This document shows, one piece after another, positions 1 through 9,267 of a DNA stretch of 64,000 nucleotides. The translations under genes were made by a program, and so were the position numbers. Below the pieces are notes generated by a model that saw only the letters and a program-made list of their open reading frames with translations, searched no databases and was not told the DNA's origin. This stretch comes from Kibdelosporangium sp040675465. Lineage in GTDB: Bacteria; Actinomycetota; Actinomycetes; Mycobacteriales; Pseudonocardiaceae. Position 1 is the stretch's first letter, and the number at the start of each line of letters is the position of its first letter. The stretch is from positions 218,927 to 282,926 of the forward strand of contig NZ_JBFAPA010000018.1 in NCBI RefSeq assembly GCF_040675465.1. The letters run 5' to 3'.

Positions 1-813
1 GGCGTGGTGATCAGCGGCGCGATCGCGGCGTTCGTGCCGGCCAGTGTGTTGCGGAAGGCGTTGCCGCGCAAGGAAGTCCTGGCCGTGCCGGTGGCCGGCG
101 TCGCGGGGGTGGCGCTGCCGGGGTGTGAGTGCGCCTCGGTTCCGGTGTCGCGGCGGCTGATCCAGCAGGGCGTTCCGTCGTCCGTGGCGTTGGCGTTCCT
201 GCTCGCGGCACCGGCTGTGAACCCGATCGTCCTGGTCGCCACGGCGGTGGCGTTCCCCGGCAAGCCCGAGCTCGTGCTCGCGCGCTTCATCGGTTCCCTC
301 GCCACCGCCATCGTCATGGGGTGGTTGTGGGCGCGGTTCGGCAAGCTGGAGTGGATCGCCGCCCGCGCCCTCGAGCGCCTTCCCGAGCACACTGGCGGCT
401 CGCGCTGGAAGACCTTCGTCGAGGCGATCCGGCATGACCTGGTCGAGTCGGGTGGGTTCCTCGTGATCGGTGGCGTGACCGCGGCGGCGTTGAACGTCTA
501 CGCCAAGCCCGAGTGGCTGGACGCGATCGGGGGCAACATCGCGCTGGGCGTCATCGTGATGGCGTTCCTCGCCGTGATCCTGGCGATCTGCAGTGAGGCC
601 GACGCTTTCGTGGCGGCGTCGCTGTCGATGCTTCCGTTGTTGCCGCGCCTGGTCTTCCTCGTAGTCGGGCCGGTCGTTGACGTGAAGCTGATCGCGTTGC
701 AGGTCGGCACGTTCGGCAAGTCGTTCGCGTTCAGGTTCGCCCCAATCACCTTCGTCGTAGCCATCGCCTGCGCTGTGGTCACTGGCCTGCTTGTCTTCGG
801 AGGCGTGGGATGA
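1..813 (+). CDS. Permease of the COG0701/UPF0718 (ArsP-like) family, 5' end outside window
   Basis: Integral membrane permease, cut by the window edge: the frame is already open at base 1, about 270 residues are visible, and family members are usually 300-350. The paired family signatures are present: a Pro-Gly-Cys-Glu-Cys ... Pro stretch at about codons 39-48 of the visible part and a Ser-Glu-Ala-Asp-Ala-Phe stretch near 199-208, each at the start of a hydrophobic half, so the protein is an inverted duplication of about four helices each. The stop overlaps the next gene by four bases. In Bacillus the homologous pair (ycgR/ycgQ) is Zur-controlled; here the zinc repressors lie 1.3 kb downstream on the other strand, so a role in zinc supply or handling is likely but the substrate is not proven. 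Confidence 0.8.
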   Translation, partial: GVVISGAIAAFVPASVLRKALPRKEVLAVPVAGVAGVALPGCECASVPVSRRLIQQGVPSSVALAFLLAAPAVNPIVLVATAVAFPGKPELVLARFIGSLATAIVMGWLWARFGKLEWIAARALERLPEHTGGSRWKTFVEAIRHDLVESGGFLVIGGVTAAALNVYAKPEWLDAIGGNIALGVIVMAFLAVILAICSEADAFVAASLSMLPLLPRLVFLVVGPVVDVKLIALQVGTFGKSFAFRFAPITFVVAIACAVVTGLLVFGGVG

Positions 814-1538
814 GGCGCGAAACGCAGAACATCCTGCTGGTGCTGCTGGGCGGGGCGCTGCTGAAGATCTCCTTGAACGGCACCTACCTGCGCTACGTGA
901 AGCCCGCGCAGTTGCCGTGGTTGATCGCCGCGGGGGTGATCATGGTCGTGGTGGCGTTCGTGTCGATCGGTCGCGACATCATCGCCGCGCGCCGCCCACT
1001 CGAAACCGACGAACACGGACCTGGCCACGGGCACCACCACGGCTCGTACAGCACGTGGCTGCTGCTCCTGCCGGTGCTCGCCGTCTTCCTGATCGCCCCA
1101 CCCGCGCTCGGCGAGGACTCGGTCAACCGCGCCGACAACCGGACCCCACCACCCACCTCGAGCGAGGAGTTCGGCTTCCCAGCGCTTCCCGCCGGCGACG
1201 TCATCGACCAGAGCATGCGCGACTTCGTCGAACGCGCGGCCTGGGACAAGTCCGGCTCGCTGAACAACCGCCCCGTCCGCCTCACCGGTTTCGTAGTCCA
1301 CAAAGACGCGGACACCTACCTCGCCCGTCTCACCATCGGCTGCTGTGCCGCGGACGCCTACCCGGTGAAAGTCAAACTGGACGGCCCCACGGTCGAAACC
1401 CTCCCGAGCGACTCCTGGGTCCAAGCCACAGTGACCTACCAACCCGGCACCTCCACAAAGGAATCCCGCTACACCCCCACAGTGACGGTGAAAGACCTCA
1501 AACCCACCGCCGAACCCGAAGACCCCTACGAGTACTGA
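810..1538 (+). CDS. TIGR03943-family membrane subunit partnered with the permease
   Basis: 242-residue protein of the TIGR03943/YcgQ type. It has hydrophobic segments at about residues 8-24, 35-52 and 82-99, a His-rich cytoplasmic or periplasmic loop (His-Gly-His-His-His) near 69-79, and a soluble C-terminal half with the diagnostic Gly-Cys-Cys-Ala-Ala-Asp motif near 172-178. The ATG overlaps the stop of the upstream permease (ATGA), so the two are translationally coupled. The His-rich loop and the vicinal Cys pair suggest metal binding. The family is almost always found beside a COG0701 permease; its biochemical role is not established. Confidence 0.85.
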   Translation: MRRETQNILLVLLGGALLKISLNGTYLRYVKPAQLPWLIAAGVIMVVVAFVSIGRDIIAARRPLETDEHGPGHGHHHGSYSTWLLLLPVLAVFLIAPPALGEDSVNRADNRTPPPTSSEEFGFPALPAGDVIDQSMRDFVERAAWDKSGSLNNRPVRLTGFVVHKDADTYLARLTIGCCAADAYPVKVKLDGPTVETLPSDSWVQATVTYQPGTSTKESRYTPTVTVKDLKPTAEPEDPYEY

Positions 1539-1739
1539 CCCACCCTCAACCACCAACCCTCAACTCGCGAGGTTGCGAAACGCCGCAGGGTCTGGTGGCG
1601 GCCAAGGCATCCCAACTCCGTCCCGTCCTCGGTCTGGTGCTCTTGGCGACGCTCCACGCCGCCAGTCGACCGGCACTGACCGCCGATCTCGGCCATCGCT
1701 CGCTCCGGGTCGTCGTGCTCGTGGGTGGCCGCATCGGAT

Positions 1740-2050
1740 TCGGCTTTGGACCGGGCTCGGCGTTGGATGGGCCGCTTTTGGATGAGACTCGGCCTTAGAT
1801 CGGGCTCGGCCTTAGATCGGGCTCGGCGTTGGATGGGCTCCGCTTTTGGATGGGCTCGGCGTTGGAGGGGGCTTGGCGTTAGACGGGGCTCGGCGTTAGA
1901 CCGGCTTGGCGTTGGATCGGGCTTGGCTTTGGGTGGGCTCCGCTTTTGGATGGGCTCGGCGTTAGACGGGCTCGGCGTTGGATCGGGCTTGGCGTTAGAC
2001 GGGGCTTGGCTTTGGATCCGGCACGGCTTTGGATCCGGCTCGGGTGGTGG
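1740..2050. repeat. Degenerate short GC-rich tandem repeats
   Basis: The 614-base gap between the permease operon and zur has no credible gene. From about 1740 to 2050 it is made of imperfect units of roughly 19-25 bases built from the words GGGCTCGGCGTTAGA, GGATGGGCTC and GGCTTGGCGTTGGA, all in the same orientation. Long open frames across it exist only because the repeats lack stops and encode monotonous Arg/Gly/Trp peptides. The first 200 bases and the last 100 show nothing clear. Confidence 0.75.
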
Positions 2051-2152
2051 CGACCGCGGTCCGTTGCTGCCGTGCGCTGCGACAGCAACCGGCCCCGGGT
2101 AGCCGAAGCCGTCCGGGACCGGTGTGTGCAGGTGTGCAGGTGTGTGGGTTGT

Positions 2153-2569
2153 TCAGGGTTTGGTGCAGGCGGCGCAGGTGCCGAAGATCTCGACCGTGTG
2201 GCTGATCTCGGAGAAGCCGTTCTCCTCGGCGACGCGGTCGGCCCACTTCTCGACGGCTGGGCCTTCGACTTCGACGGTGCGGCCGCAGACGCGGCACACG
2301 AGGTGATGGTGGTGGTGCTGGGAGCAGCGGCGGTAGATCGCCTCGCCGGTGTCGGTGCGCAGGACGTCCACCTCGCCGGCGTCCGCCAGGGACTGCAATG
2401 TGCGGTAGACGGTGGTCAGTCCGATGCCCTCGCCGCGTTTGCGCAGCTCCTCGTGGAGGTCCTGGGCCGAGCGGAACTCGTCGAGATCGTCCAGCAGTCC
2501 GGCCACGGCGGCACGCTGCTTGGTCGACCGACGGGCGGTGGTGGCCTGGGTGCGATTCGGGATGGACAT
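2153..2569 (-). CDS. zur: Fur-family zinc uptake regulator
   Basis: 138-residue Fur-family repressor, called Zur (FurB) from context. The winged-helix recognition region lies at about 50-67 (Gly-Leu-Thr-Thr-Val-Tyr-Arg-Thr-Leu). The metal sites are visible: a run of five His at 85-89, Cys92-x2-Cys95 and Cys132-x2-Cys135, the last four forming the structural zinc site. The ATG overlaps the stop of the upstream smtB gene by one base in an ATGA arrangement. The smtB-zur operon next to glyS is the same order as Rv2358-Rv2359-Rv2357c in Mycobacterium tuberculosis. It represses zinc uptake genes when zinc is plentiful. Confidence 0.9.
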   Translation of the reverse strand: MSIPNRTQATTARRSTKQRAAVAGLLDDLDEFRSAQDLHEELRKRGEGIGLTTVYRTLQSLADAGEVDVLRTDTGEAIYRRCSQHHHHHLVCRVCGRTVEVEGPAVEKWADRVAEENGFSEISHTVEIFGTCAACTKP

Positions 2570-2955
2570 CAGCCCCGAGCCTCCTCCACATGCGCCACCG
2601 CGTCCACCACGATATGCGACAAGTGCTCATCGACCAGGCGGTACACGACTTCGCGGCCGTGCCGCTCGCCCTCGACCACGCCAGCCGACTTCAGCACGCG
2701 CAGGTGCTGGCTGATCAGCGGCTGGGCCACACCCAGCACGTCGACCAGTTCGTGGACGCACCGGTCCGACTCGCGCAGCTGCAGCACGATCGAGATCCGC
2801 ACCGGCGCGGCCAGCGCCCTGAGCAGATCGCCGGCCGCGGTCAGTGTCGATGGCGCCCGGACCGGCACCGGCTCGACGGACGGCCGCTCCGGTGAGTGCT
2901 CCTGTTGCGCAGCCTCTGTGCTCACACTGCTGTTCGCTGCCGCCCTGTCCAGCAT
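2569..2955 (-). CDS. smtB: ArsR/SmtB-family zinc-responsive repressor
   Basis: 128-residue winged-helix repressor with an extra unstructured N-terminal tail of about 35 residues. The helix-turn-helix is at about 71-90 (Val-Ala-Gln-Pro-Leu-Ile-Ser-Gln-His-Leu). In the last helix Asp109, His111, His122 and Glu125 have exactly the spacing of the alpha-5 zinc site of SmtB, so zinc is the likely effector. In mycobacteria SmtB represses the smtB-zur operon at low zinc and releases it when zinc rises, so that Zur is only made when needed. First gene of the operon; its stop overlaps the zur start. Confidence 0.87.
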   Translation of the reverse strand: MLDRAAANSSVSTEAAQQEHSPERPSVEPVPVRAPSTLTAAGDLLRALAAPVRISIVLQLRESDRCVHELVDVLGVAQPLISQHLRVLKSAGVVEGERHGREVVYRLVDEHLSHIVVDAVAHVEEARG

Positions 2956-3003
2956 TGGCCGCCGCCTTACTCCTCGATGCGCCCCTGTTCACCCAAGTCT
3001 AGT

Positions 3004-3020
3004 CGCTAATGATTTCCGTA
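3004..3020. promoter_or_regulatory. Possible Zur/SmtB operator upstream of smtB
   Basis: About 50 bases before the smtB start is the AT-richer sequence CTAATGATTTCCGTA. ATGATTTCC matches one half of the actinobacterial Zur box (ATGATTTTC) with one change; the other half is poor. Its position suits a promoter-proximal operator for the smtB-zur operon. This is a visual match only. Confidence 0.3.
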
Positions 3021-3027
3021 GTCGTGT

Positions 3028-3303
3028 TCAACGCAGCTGAAGGATCGCGATCGCCACCAGCAGGACGAAGACACCGATGCGCATCACCCGATCGGTGGGG
3101 CCGAGCGCCTTCCAGGTCACCGCGAGCAGCACACCCACCCCGAGCGCCAGCACGCCCAGCATCAGCGCGCCGAGCGGCCCGCTGATGCCAACCCCGGCCG
3201 CGAACAGCCCGATGACCACGATGAACACCAGGATGGGCCGCACCCTGGCCAGCGGGCCGTCGCCCGGGAGCAGCTTCACCCGCATGTTCCTTCTGCCTGG
3301 CAC
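3028..3303 (-). CDS. Small three-helix membrane protein
   Basis: 91 residues with hydrophobic segments at about 22-40, 43-62 and 72-90 and basic loops; no catalytic motif. It looks like the short actinobacterial membrane proteins of unknown function found near zur and uppS in related genomes. The GTG at 3303 was chosen because GAGGAGG stands six bases before it; the ATG at 3285 has its purine stretch too close. Divergent from the monooxygenase-like gene. Confidence 0.65.
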   Translation of the reverse strand: MPGRRNMRVKLLPGDGPLARVRPILVFIVVIGLFAAGVGISGPLGALMLGVLALGVGVLLAVTWKALGPTDRVMRIGVFVLLVAIAILQLR

Positions 3304-3363
3304 GGTGGGCCTCCTCGGCTCGGCGATACCGTGACGCCGATCCTAGGAAAGGGGCGCGACGCC

Positions 3364-3738
3364 GTGCTTTTGGTCTGCAGTTTCACGGTGCCCGGCACCG
3401 ACACGCCCGAGTTCACGACGCTCGCCAACCGGGCGATCGCCCTGCTGACCGCCCAGCCCGGCTGCCGGCACGCCATCCTCGGCCACTCCGCCGACGAGCC
3501 CACCCGCTGGACCCTGACCGTCCAGTTCGCCTCCGTGGTCGCCTACCGCCGCGCCATGTCGCCCTTCGACGTGCGCGAACACGTCATCCCGTTCCTGTCC
3601 CGCGGCGACGCCTCCGCTTACGAGATCGTCACCGAGTCGGCCGACGGCCACCTCACCCACCACACCAGCCTCGTCGCCGAGGACGCCGCCACAGTCCGGC
3701 CCGGTGAGGCCAGCGGCCCCGCCACACCCCGGCCGTAA
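3364..3738 (+). CDS. Antibiotic-biosynthesis-monooxygenase (ABM)-fold small protein
   Basis: About 124 residues with the ferredoxin-like dimeric alpha/beta barrel pattern of ABM/DUF family proteins: a first strand (Val-Leu-Leu-Val-Cys-Ser-Phe-Thr-Val), a helix with Ala-Ile-Ala-Leu-Leu, then Thr-Leu-Thr-Val-Gln-Phe and a second helix ending in a conserved Phe-Leu. The GTG at 3364 is preferred over the GTG at 3331 because GGAAAGGGG precedes it by nine bases and the fold starts there. The last 20 residues are Pro/Ala-rich tail. Function unknown; such proteins include quinol and haem monooxygenases as well as non-catalytic members. Confidence 0.6.
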   Translation: MLLVCSFTVPGTDTPEFTTLANRAIALLTAQPGCRHAILGHSADEPTRWTLTVQFASVVAYRRAMSPFDVREHVIPFLSRGDASAYEIVTESADGHLTHHTSLVAEDAATVRPGEASGPATPRP

Positions 3739-3829
3739 CCTCCGGCCCCCGGATCGCCTGAGGCTGCCGCAGGGTTCGGCCAGACTCAGACGGGCTCAAG
3801 TGAGATCAAGCCGGTCCTGCCCAGCCGAA

Positions 3830-4050
3830 TCTGCCGCTGGGTCGGGTGAGGCTTAGCCGAACCCGCGGTCCTCGCCGAGTCAGGCCCTGGGCGGGTGAGG
3901 TCAAGCCGAGCGGCCCCCATCGCGTCAGGCGCGCGTCGGGTGGGGGCACATCGGATCACTCCGCCCAAGTTTGACGTTGGGGCGTGAGGTCACATCGGAT
4001 CAGTCCGGCCGGGTGTGGCGCTGGGTCGGGTGAGGTCAAGCACGATCAGC
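3830..4050. repeat. Degenerate direct repeats around GGGTGAGGTCAAGC
   Basis: The gap 3739-4216 has no supported gene. The word CTGGGTCGGGTGAGG(T/C)(C/T)(A/T)AGC occurs in variant form near 3836, 3887, 3975 and 4021, and CACATCGGATCA(C/G)TCCG near 3948 and 3992, giving imperfect units of about 45-90 bases in one orientation. No ribosome binding sites or codon structure are associated. Confidence 0.6.
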
Positions 4051-4216
4051 GCAGCCGAGTTTGGCGCGAGCCGGAGCAGGCGAGTCGGACAGCGTGCTCG
4101 CACCTCAACCGATAGCACGCTGGCACCTCAACCGGCAGCCGTGGCCGCAGCTGAGCCTGGCAACCTGTCACGAGAGAGTTCAGGCGCGTGAGTCAGGCAG
4201 CGTGCTCGCGGGTGAC

Positions 4217-4549
4217 TCACGCCGCGTGGTTGCAGGTGGGGCAGGTGCAGTCGCCGCAGGTGCAGTTCGCGCACGAGTCCGCGCACGACGCACACGAGCA
4301 GGCAGCGTGGTTGCAGGTCGGGCATGCGCAGTCCACGCAGGAGCACACCGCGCACGAGTCGGAGCAGTGCGGGCAGACACAGCTGTCGCACTCGTCGTAG
4401 TGCACTCCGGCCTCGGTGACGTGCTCGCGGTGGACGTGACCGTCGTGCAGGTAGTCGACGTGATCGGCGTGTACGACGGCGTCGTGCCCGCAGCTTGGCC
4501 CGTGGGTGTGCCGGTGGGTCTCGGCCTGCCGGTGCGCGACTGTCGTCAT
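4217..4549 (-). CDS. Cys/His-rich metal-binding protein, metallothionein-like
   Basis: 110 residues with 20 Cys and 15 His. The N-terminal half (to about residue 52) is His-rich and contains His-Gly-Pro-Ser-Cys-Gly-His and an Asp-His-Val-Asp-Tyr-Leu-His-Asp-Gly-His stretch that resembles short stand-alone His-rich peptides seen near zinc genes in many bacteria. The C-terminal half is almost entirely Cys motifs and holds two copies of a 21-residue repeat (Cys-x2-Cys-x-Cys-x2-Cys-x-Cys-Pro-Thr-Cys-Asn-His), with identical Cys spacing. AAAGGA lies seven bases before the ATG. There is no signal peptide. Standing between smtB/zur and a zinc-ribbon GlyRS, it is most simply a cytosolic zinc buffer or store; this is inference, and copper or another thiophilic metal is possible. 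I do not know a named family for the fused form. Confidence 0.75.
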   Translation of the reverse strand: MTTVAHRQAETHRHTHGPSCGHDAVVHADHVDYLHDGHVHREHVTEAGVHYDECDSCVCPHCSDSCAVCSCVDCACPTCNHAACSCASCADSCANCTCGDCTCPTCNHAA

Positions 4550-4591
4550 GTTGTGGTCCTTTCGGCGGTATCCTTCCTGCTGAATGGTCGA

Positions 4592-4607
4592 ATGCGAATC
4601 CGCGCAT
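4592..4607. promoter_or_regulatory. Inverted repeat upstream of the Cys/His-rich gene
   Basis: ATGCG, six bases, CGCAT lies 43-58 bases upstream of the ATG of the metallothionein-like gene, where an operator would be expected. It does not look like the canonical Zur box. Confidence 0.3.
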
Positions 4608-4732
4608 CACAACTCGGATCCGTGACGATCAAGCCAATGGGGTGATAGGGGAATCCCCTCGTGGTGGCCGGTGACAGGCGGCTACGCTGACAACTCCCCG
4701 AGCTGTTCCCCGTGTAGATGTATGGAGTGTTC

Positions 4733-6118
<1,386 letters not shown>

Positions 6119-6211
6119 AACCCGCCGAAGGGCGTCCGGCACCGAGATCGTGCGTCGCGATCGCCTGAACAGTGCCGGGAGCCCGAGGCGGCCCAAGGGC
6201 ATCCTGTGATC

Positions 6212-6247
6212 GACATTCGCCGGGTCGGCATGAATCCGGCGAGTGTC
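6212..6247 (+). terminator. Hairpin downstream of glyS
   Basis: GACATTCGCCGG, 12-base loop, CCGGCGAGTGTC: a 12-bp stem with one G-T pair, no U-tract, 94 bases after the glyS stop. The rest of the gap 6119-6501 shows no gene or clear signal. Confidence 0.45.
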
Positions 6248-6501
6248 GAACACGAACGCGGCTGGCACGGGCACGTCTGGTGTTGTCAGCAACCCGACGT
6301 GGATGTCGACCGACCGCATGGGACATCCGGGTGGACGACCGGCTGCCGCGGCAGGTCGGACACGGTCCGAATCACGTTCTCGGCGACGTGGGCCGGAGCC
6401 TGAGGCAGGTGCCTCAGCGCAAGGCCAAAGGACAAACATTCTGTCGGTGCCGCTGGAACGATGCCCACTCGGCCAAGGTGGGTTTCACCGACAAACACCC
6501 C

Positions 6502-7440
6502 CTAGGCATGGGAAACGCATTCGGCAGGCCGCGAATGCGCGTGGGCGGCACGCAGTTCGGCGATGACGGCATCGGGCTTCGTCCGGATGAACGTGGCGGG
6601 TGTGTGCAGGACGACTACTCCGTTGGCGGCCAGGCGGGATCCTCTTTTCAGTGCGATCGGATAACTGGCGGGCGCGGGATCGAAGTCGAAGGCGTGCACG
6701 TCCCACGCCAGGCCGACGTCGTCCCAGGTACCGGTGACGTTGCCGAGGGGATTGCCGTTGGCATCGTCAACAGGGACATTCCATCGCGGCGGTGGCAGTC
6801 CCGCTCGATGGACCAGTGAGCGCGCGGATGCCGCAAGTTCGTTGCGGATCCGCGTGCCGAGGTCGTGCAGCGCTCGTCTGACCGGCGTGACTCCCCGGAA
6901 GCCGCCGACGATCAGCTGCGTGTTGAGCTCGTCGAGCCGGACGCCGTGCTTGAACACCACCTCCGAGAACATCGCGAGCATCTCATCCTCCGTCCGCATG
7001 TGCCGGGCCGCGTCCACCGCGGCTCTGGCCAGTGGCGCTATGAGCAAACGGTTGCGCAGAACGGGTTTCGGTGGCGTGGACGTCCGCTCCACGCGCAACT
7101 TTCCCCGTCCGCGCACGAATCTGGCCTCCGGCACAAGCAGATGGATCTGCCCGTCCGGGGAGACTGTCTGGATTCCGTGCAGCGCGAGGGCGTCGTGTCC
7201 CGTCACGATCGCTCCCCGCGCGTAACACAGTGCTCCTTGCAGGAGTTGCGTGCGTGTCGGCGGTTGGCTGGACAGCAGGACGACTCCGGGGAAGAGCCGT
7301 TGCCACGGGCCGTTCGCCGAGCATCTTCGTTGCACGGTAAGGGCGGGCATGCCTAGAGCGACCAGGTCGCCCGCGTTGGCGACGCGATGCGGGAACAAAG
7401 TGGACAGTGCTTCGAGGTCGATCAGGCTGCGGTTCGTCAT
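6502..7440 (-). CDS. AbiEi-antitoxin-like/DUF559-type hypothetical protein
   Basis: About 312 residues. The N-terminal 90 residues look like the winged-helix AbiEi antitoxin domain common in actinobacterial orphan proteins (Leu-Val-Ala-Leu-Gly-Met ... Val-Gln-Arg-Arg ... Trp-Gln-Arg-Leu-Phe-Pro-Gly-Val). The C-terminal part (Trp-Asp-Val-His-Ala-Phe-Asp-Phe) resembles degenerate Vsr/DUF559-like folds. ATG 7440 has GGAAAG upstream; an in-frame extension to 7518 lacks support. There is no AbiEii toxin partner beside it, so a toxin-antitoxin role is not supported; such orphans are often of unknown function. Confidence 0.6.
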   Translation of the reverse strand: MTNRSLIDLEALSTLFPHRVANAGDLVALGMPALTVQRRCSANGPWQRLFPGVVLLSSQPPTRTQLLQGALCYARGAIVTGHDALALHGIQTVSPDGQIHLLVPEARFVRGRGKLRVERTSTPPKPVLRNRLLIAPLARAAVDAARHMRTEDEMLAMFSEVVFKHGVRLDELNTQLIVGGFRGVTPVRRALHDLGTRIRNELAASARSLVHRAGLPPPRWNVPVDDANGNPLGNVTGTWDDVGLAWDVHAFDFDPAPASYPIALKRGSRLAANGVVVLHTPATFIRTKPDAVIAELRAAHAHSRPAECVSHA

Positions 7441-7648
7441 GTGTCCACTTTCCATCGCGGGCTGTGCGGAGGCGAGGGGTGCCGTCGGCGCCTGTGGATA
7501 ACTGCCACTTGTGGACAACTCGGCGTTGTCGATCTTGATTCGGCCGATGCGGCCGGATGGTCGTGTATAAGGCCACGACAGATGTCATGGGTACAGTCGT
7601 GACTTGCGGCCTGAGTGCCGAATGCCCAGGTCAAGCACAGTATGAGAC

Positions 7649-8548
7649 GTGAAGCAACTGGGAGCCGCGGTCAGCATCGCGGGACTGCGCAAGCACTATG
7701 GGGACGTCCGGGCGGTCGACGGGATCGATTTGCTGATCGCACCGGGCGAGGTCGTCGCGCTGCTCGGCCCGAACGGCGCGGGCAAGTCCACGACGGTCGA
7801 CATGATCATCGGGTTGACCAGGCCCGACGCCGGTGAGGTCACCGTGTTCGGCAAGCAGCCCGCGGACGCCGTCGCCGAGGGGTCGATCGGCGCGATGCTG
7901 CAGAACGGCACCTTGCTGGACGACGCGACAGTGGGGGAGACCGTCGCGATGATCGCGTCCTTGCACCGCAGGCCGATGCCGGTCGCCGAGGCGCTGCGCC
8001 GTGCGGGCATCGAGGACCTGGTGAACCGCCGGTGCACCAAGCTGTCCGGCGGGCAGAAACAGCGCGTCCGGTTCGCCGTAGCGCTGGTGTCCAATCCGGA
8101 CCTGCTGGTGCTCGACGAGCCGACCGCGGCGATGGATGTCGGTACCCGGCGGGAGTTCTGGGCCTCGATGCGTGAATTCACCGATGCGGGCCGGACGGTC
8201 CTGTTCGCCACGCACTACCTCGACGAGGCCGAGGAGTTCGCCGACCGGGTGGTCCTCATGCGGTCCGGTCGGATCGTCGCCGACGGCAGTGTCGCGAAGG
8301 TCCGGGAGATGGCCTCGGGCCGGACGATCAACGCCGTGCTTCCGTACGTCGCCGCCGACGAGCTGGTCCGGCTGCCTGGTGTGCTGGATGCGACCCGTCG
8401 CGCCGAACGCGTCCAGCTGGACTGCACCGACTCGGACACCGCCTTGCGCGCCCTGTTGAACACCTATCCCGACGTGCACGACATCGAGATCAGCGCCGCC
8501 GGCCTGGAAGAGGCCTTCCTCGCGCTGACCGCGAAGGAGAACGCCTGA
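7649..8548 (+). CDS. ABC transporter ATP-binding protein (drug-export type)
   Basis: 299-residue ATPase of an ABC-2 type exporter. Walker A is at 40-48 (Gly-Pro-Asn-Gly-Ala-Gly-Lys-Ser-Thr), the signature Leu-Ser-Gly-Gly-Gln at 132-136, Walker B with Asp-Glu-Pro-Thr at 156-159, and a switch His in Ala-Thr-His-Tyr-Leu-Asp-Glu-Ala. The last 75 residues form the C-terminal domain of DrrA/CcmA-like proteins. GTG start. It begins a four-gene operon: ATPase, permease (1-base overlap), sensor kinase, response regulator. Confidence 0.9.
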   Translation: MKQLGAAVSIAGLRKHYGDVRAVDGIDLLIAPGEVVALLGPNGAGKSTTVDMIIGLTRPDAGEVTVFGKQPADAVAEGSIGAMLQNGTLLDDATVGETVAMIASLHRRPMPVAEALRRAGIEDLVNRRCTKLSGGQKQRVRFAVALVSNPDLLVLDEPTAAMDVGTRREFWASMREFTDAGRTVLFATHYLDEAEEFADRVVLMRSGRIVADGSVAKVREMASGRTINAVLPYVAADELVRLPGVLDATRRAERVQLDCTDSDTALRALLNTYPDVHDIEISAAGLEEAFLALTAKENA

Positions 8549-9267
8549 TGAGCACCGGATACCTGGTCCTCGAGATCAAACGCGCGCTGCGGGCCGGGCG
8601 GTTCCTGGTCTTCACCGTCGCGCTTCCGATCCTGATGTTCGTCTTCCTGGCCAATGTCCATGGGAGCGATCCGGATGCCCGGACCGTGCTGATGATCAAC
8701 ATGTCCACTTGGGGCGCCTTCGCGGCGGCGCTGTTCGCGGGCGCCCGGGTGGCGATCGAGCGGGACGCCGGCTGGCAACGGCAGCTGCGCCTGACGCCAC
8801 TCACCGGTGGCGGCTACCTCGCTGGGAAGGGCGTCGTCGGCATGGTCGTCGCCTTGCCTGCGGTCGTTTTGGTGCCCTTGGTCGGCGTGGTGGTCGAAGG
8901 CGTCCGGCTCGACCCCGGTCAATGGCTGCAGGTCACCCTCGGCGTGTGGCTCGCGGCGATTCCGTTCGCACTGCTGGGTTTGCTCCTCGGCCAGTACGGC
9001 ACGGCGGACAGCATGCAGTCGATCACCGGTGTGCTGATGATGGTCTTAGCCATGTTCGGCGGGCTTTGGCTGCCGCTCGACGTGCTGCCGGGTTTCTTCA
9101 GCGGCCTGGCCAAGGTGCTGCCGACCTACTGGATGAACAAGGTGGGCGTTTCGGCGGTGGACACCCGGCAGGACCTGCTTCCGGCGGTGCTCGTGCTCGC
9201 TGCCTGGACCGCCGTGCTGGGAGTCCTGACGGCCCGTCGCTACCGGCTTGACAGCGCGAGGAAATGA
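8548..9267 (+). CDS. ABC-2 type transporter permease
   Basis: 239-residue permease with six hydrophobic segments: one near 19-37, then about 49-67, 93-115, 130-150, 158-178 and 213-232. It matches the single-domain ABC-2 membrane subunits that pair with DrrA-like ATPases. The start codon overlaps the ATPase stop (TGATG) and its stop overlaps the kinase start (ATGA). Substrate unknown; small hydrophobic drugs, peptides or lipids are typical. Confidence 0.88.
   Translation: MSTGYLVLEIKRALRAGRFLVFTVALPILMFVFLANVHGSDPDARTVLMINMSTWGAFAAALFAGARVAIERDAGWQRQLRLTPLTGGGYLAGKGVVGMVVALPAVVLVPLVGVVVEGVRLDPGQWLQVTLGVWLAAIPFALLGLLLGQYGTADSMQSITGVLMMVLAMFGGLWLPLDVLPGFFSGLAKVLPTYWMNKVGVSAVDTRQDLLPAVLVLAAWTAVLGVLTARRYRLDSARK

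Noticed and set aside
1725..2102. 125-codon frame across the repeat tract
   Set aside because: Encodes only repeats of the underlying nucleotide unit; no ribosome binding site and several other frames are equally open.
4061..4645. Plus-strand frame opposite the Cys/His-rich gene
   Set aside because: The minus-strand frame has the ribosome binding site, the regular Cys spacing and the recognised His-rich start; the plus frame is its complement.
6502..7440. AbiE-type toxin-antitoxin system
   Set aside because: Only the AbiEi-like domain is present; no AbiEii nucleotidyltransferase gene is adjacent.
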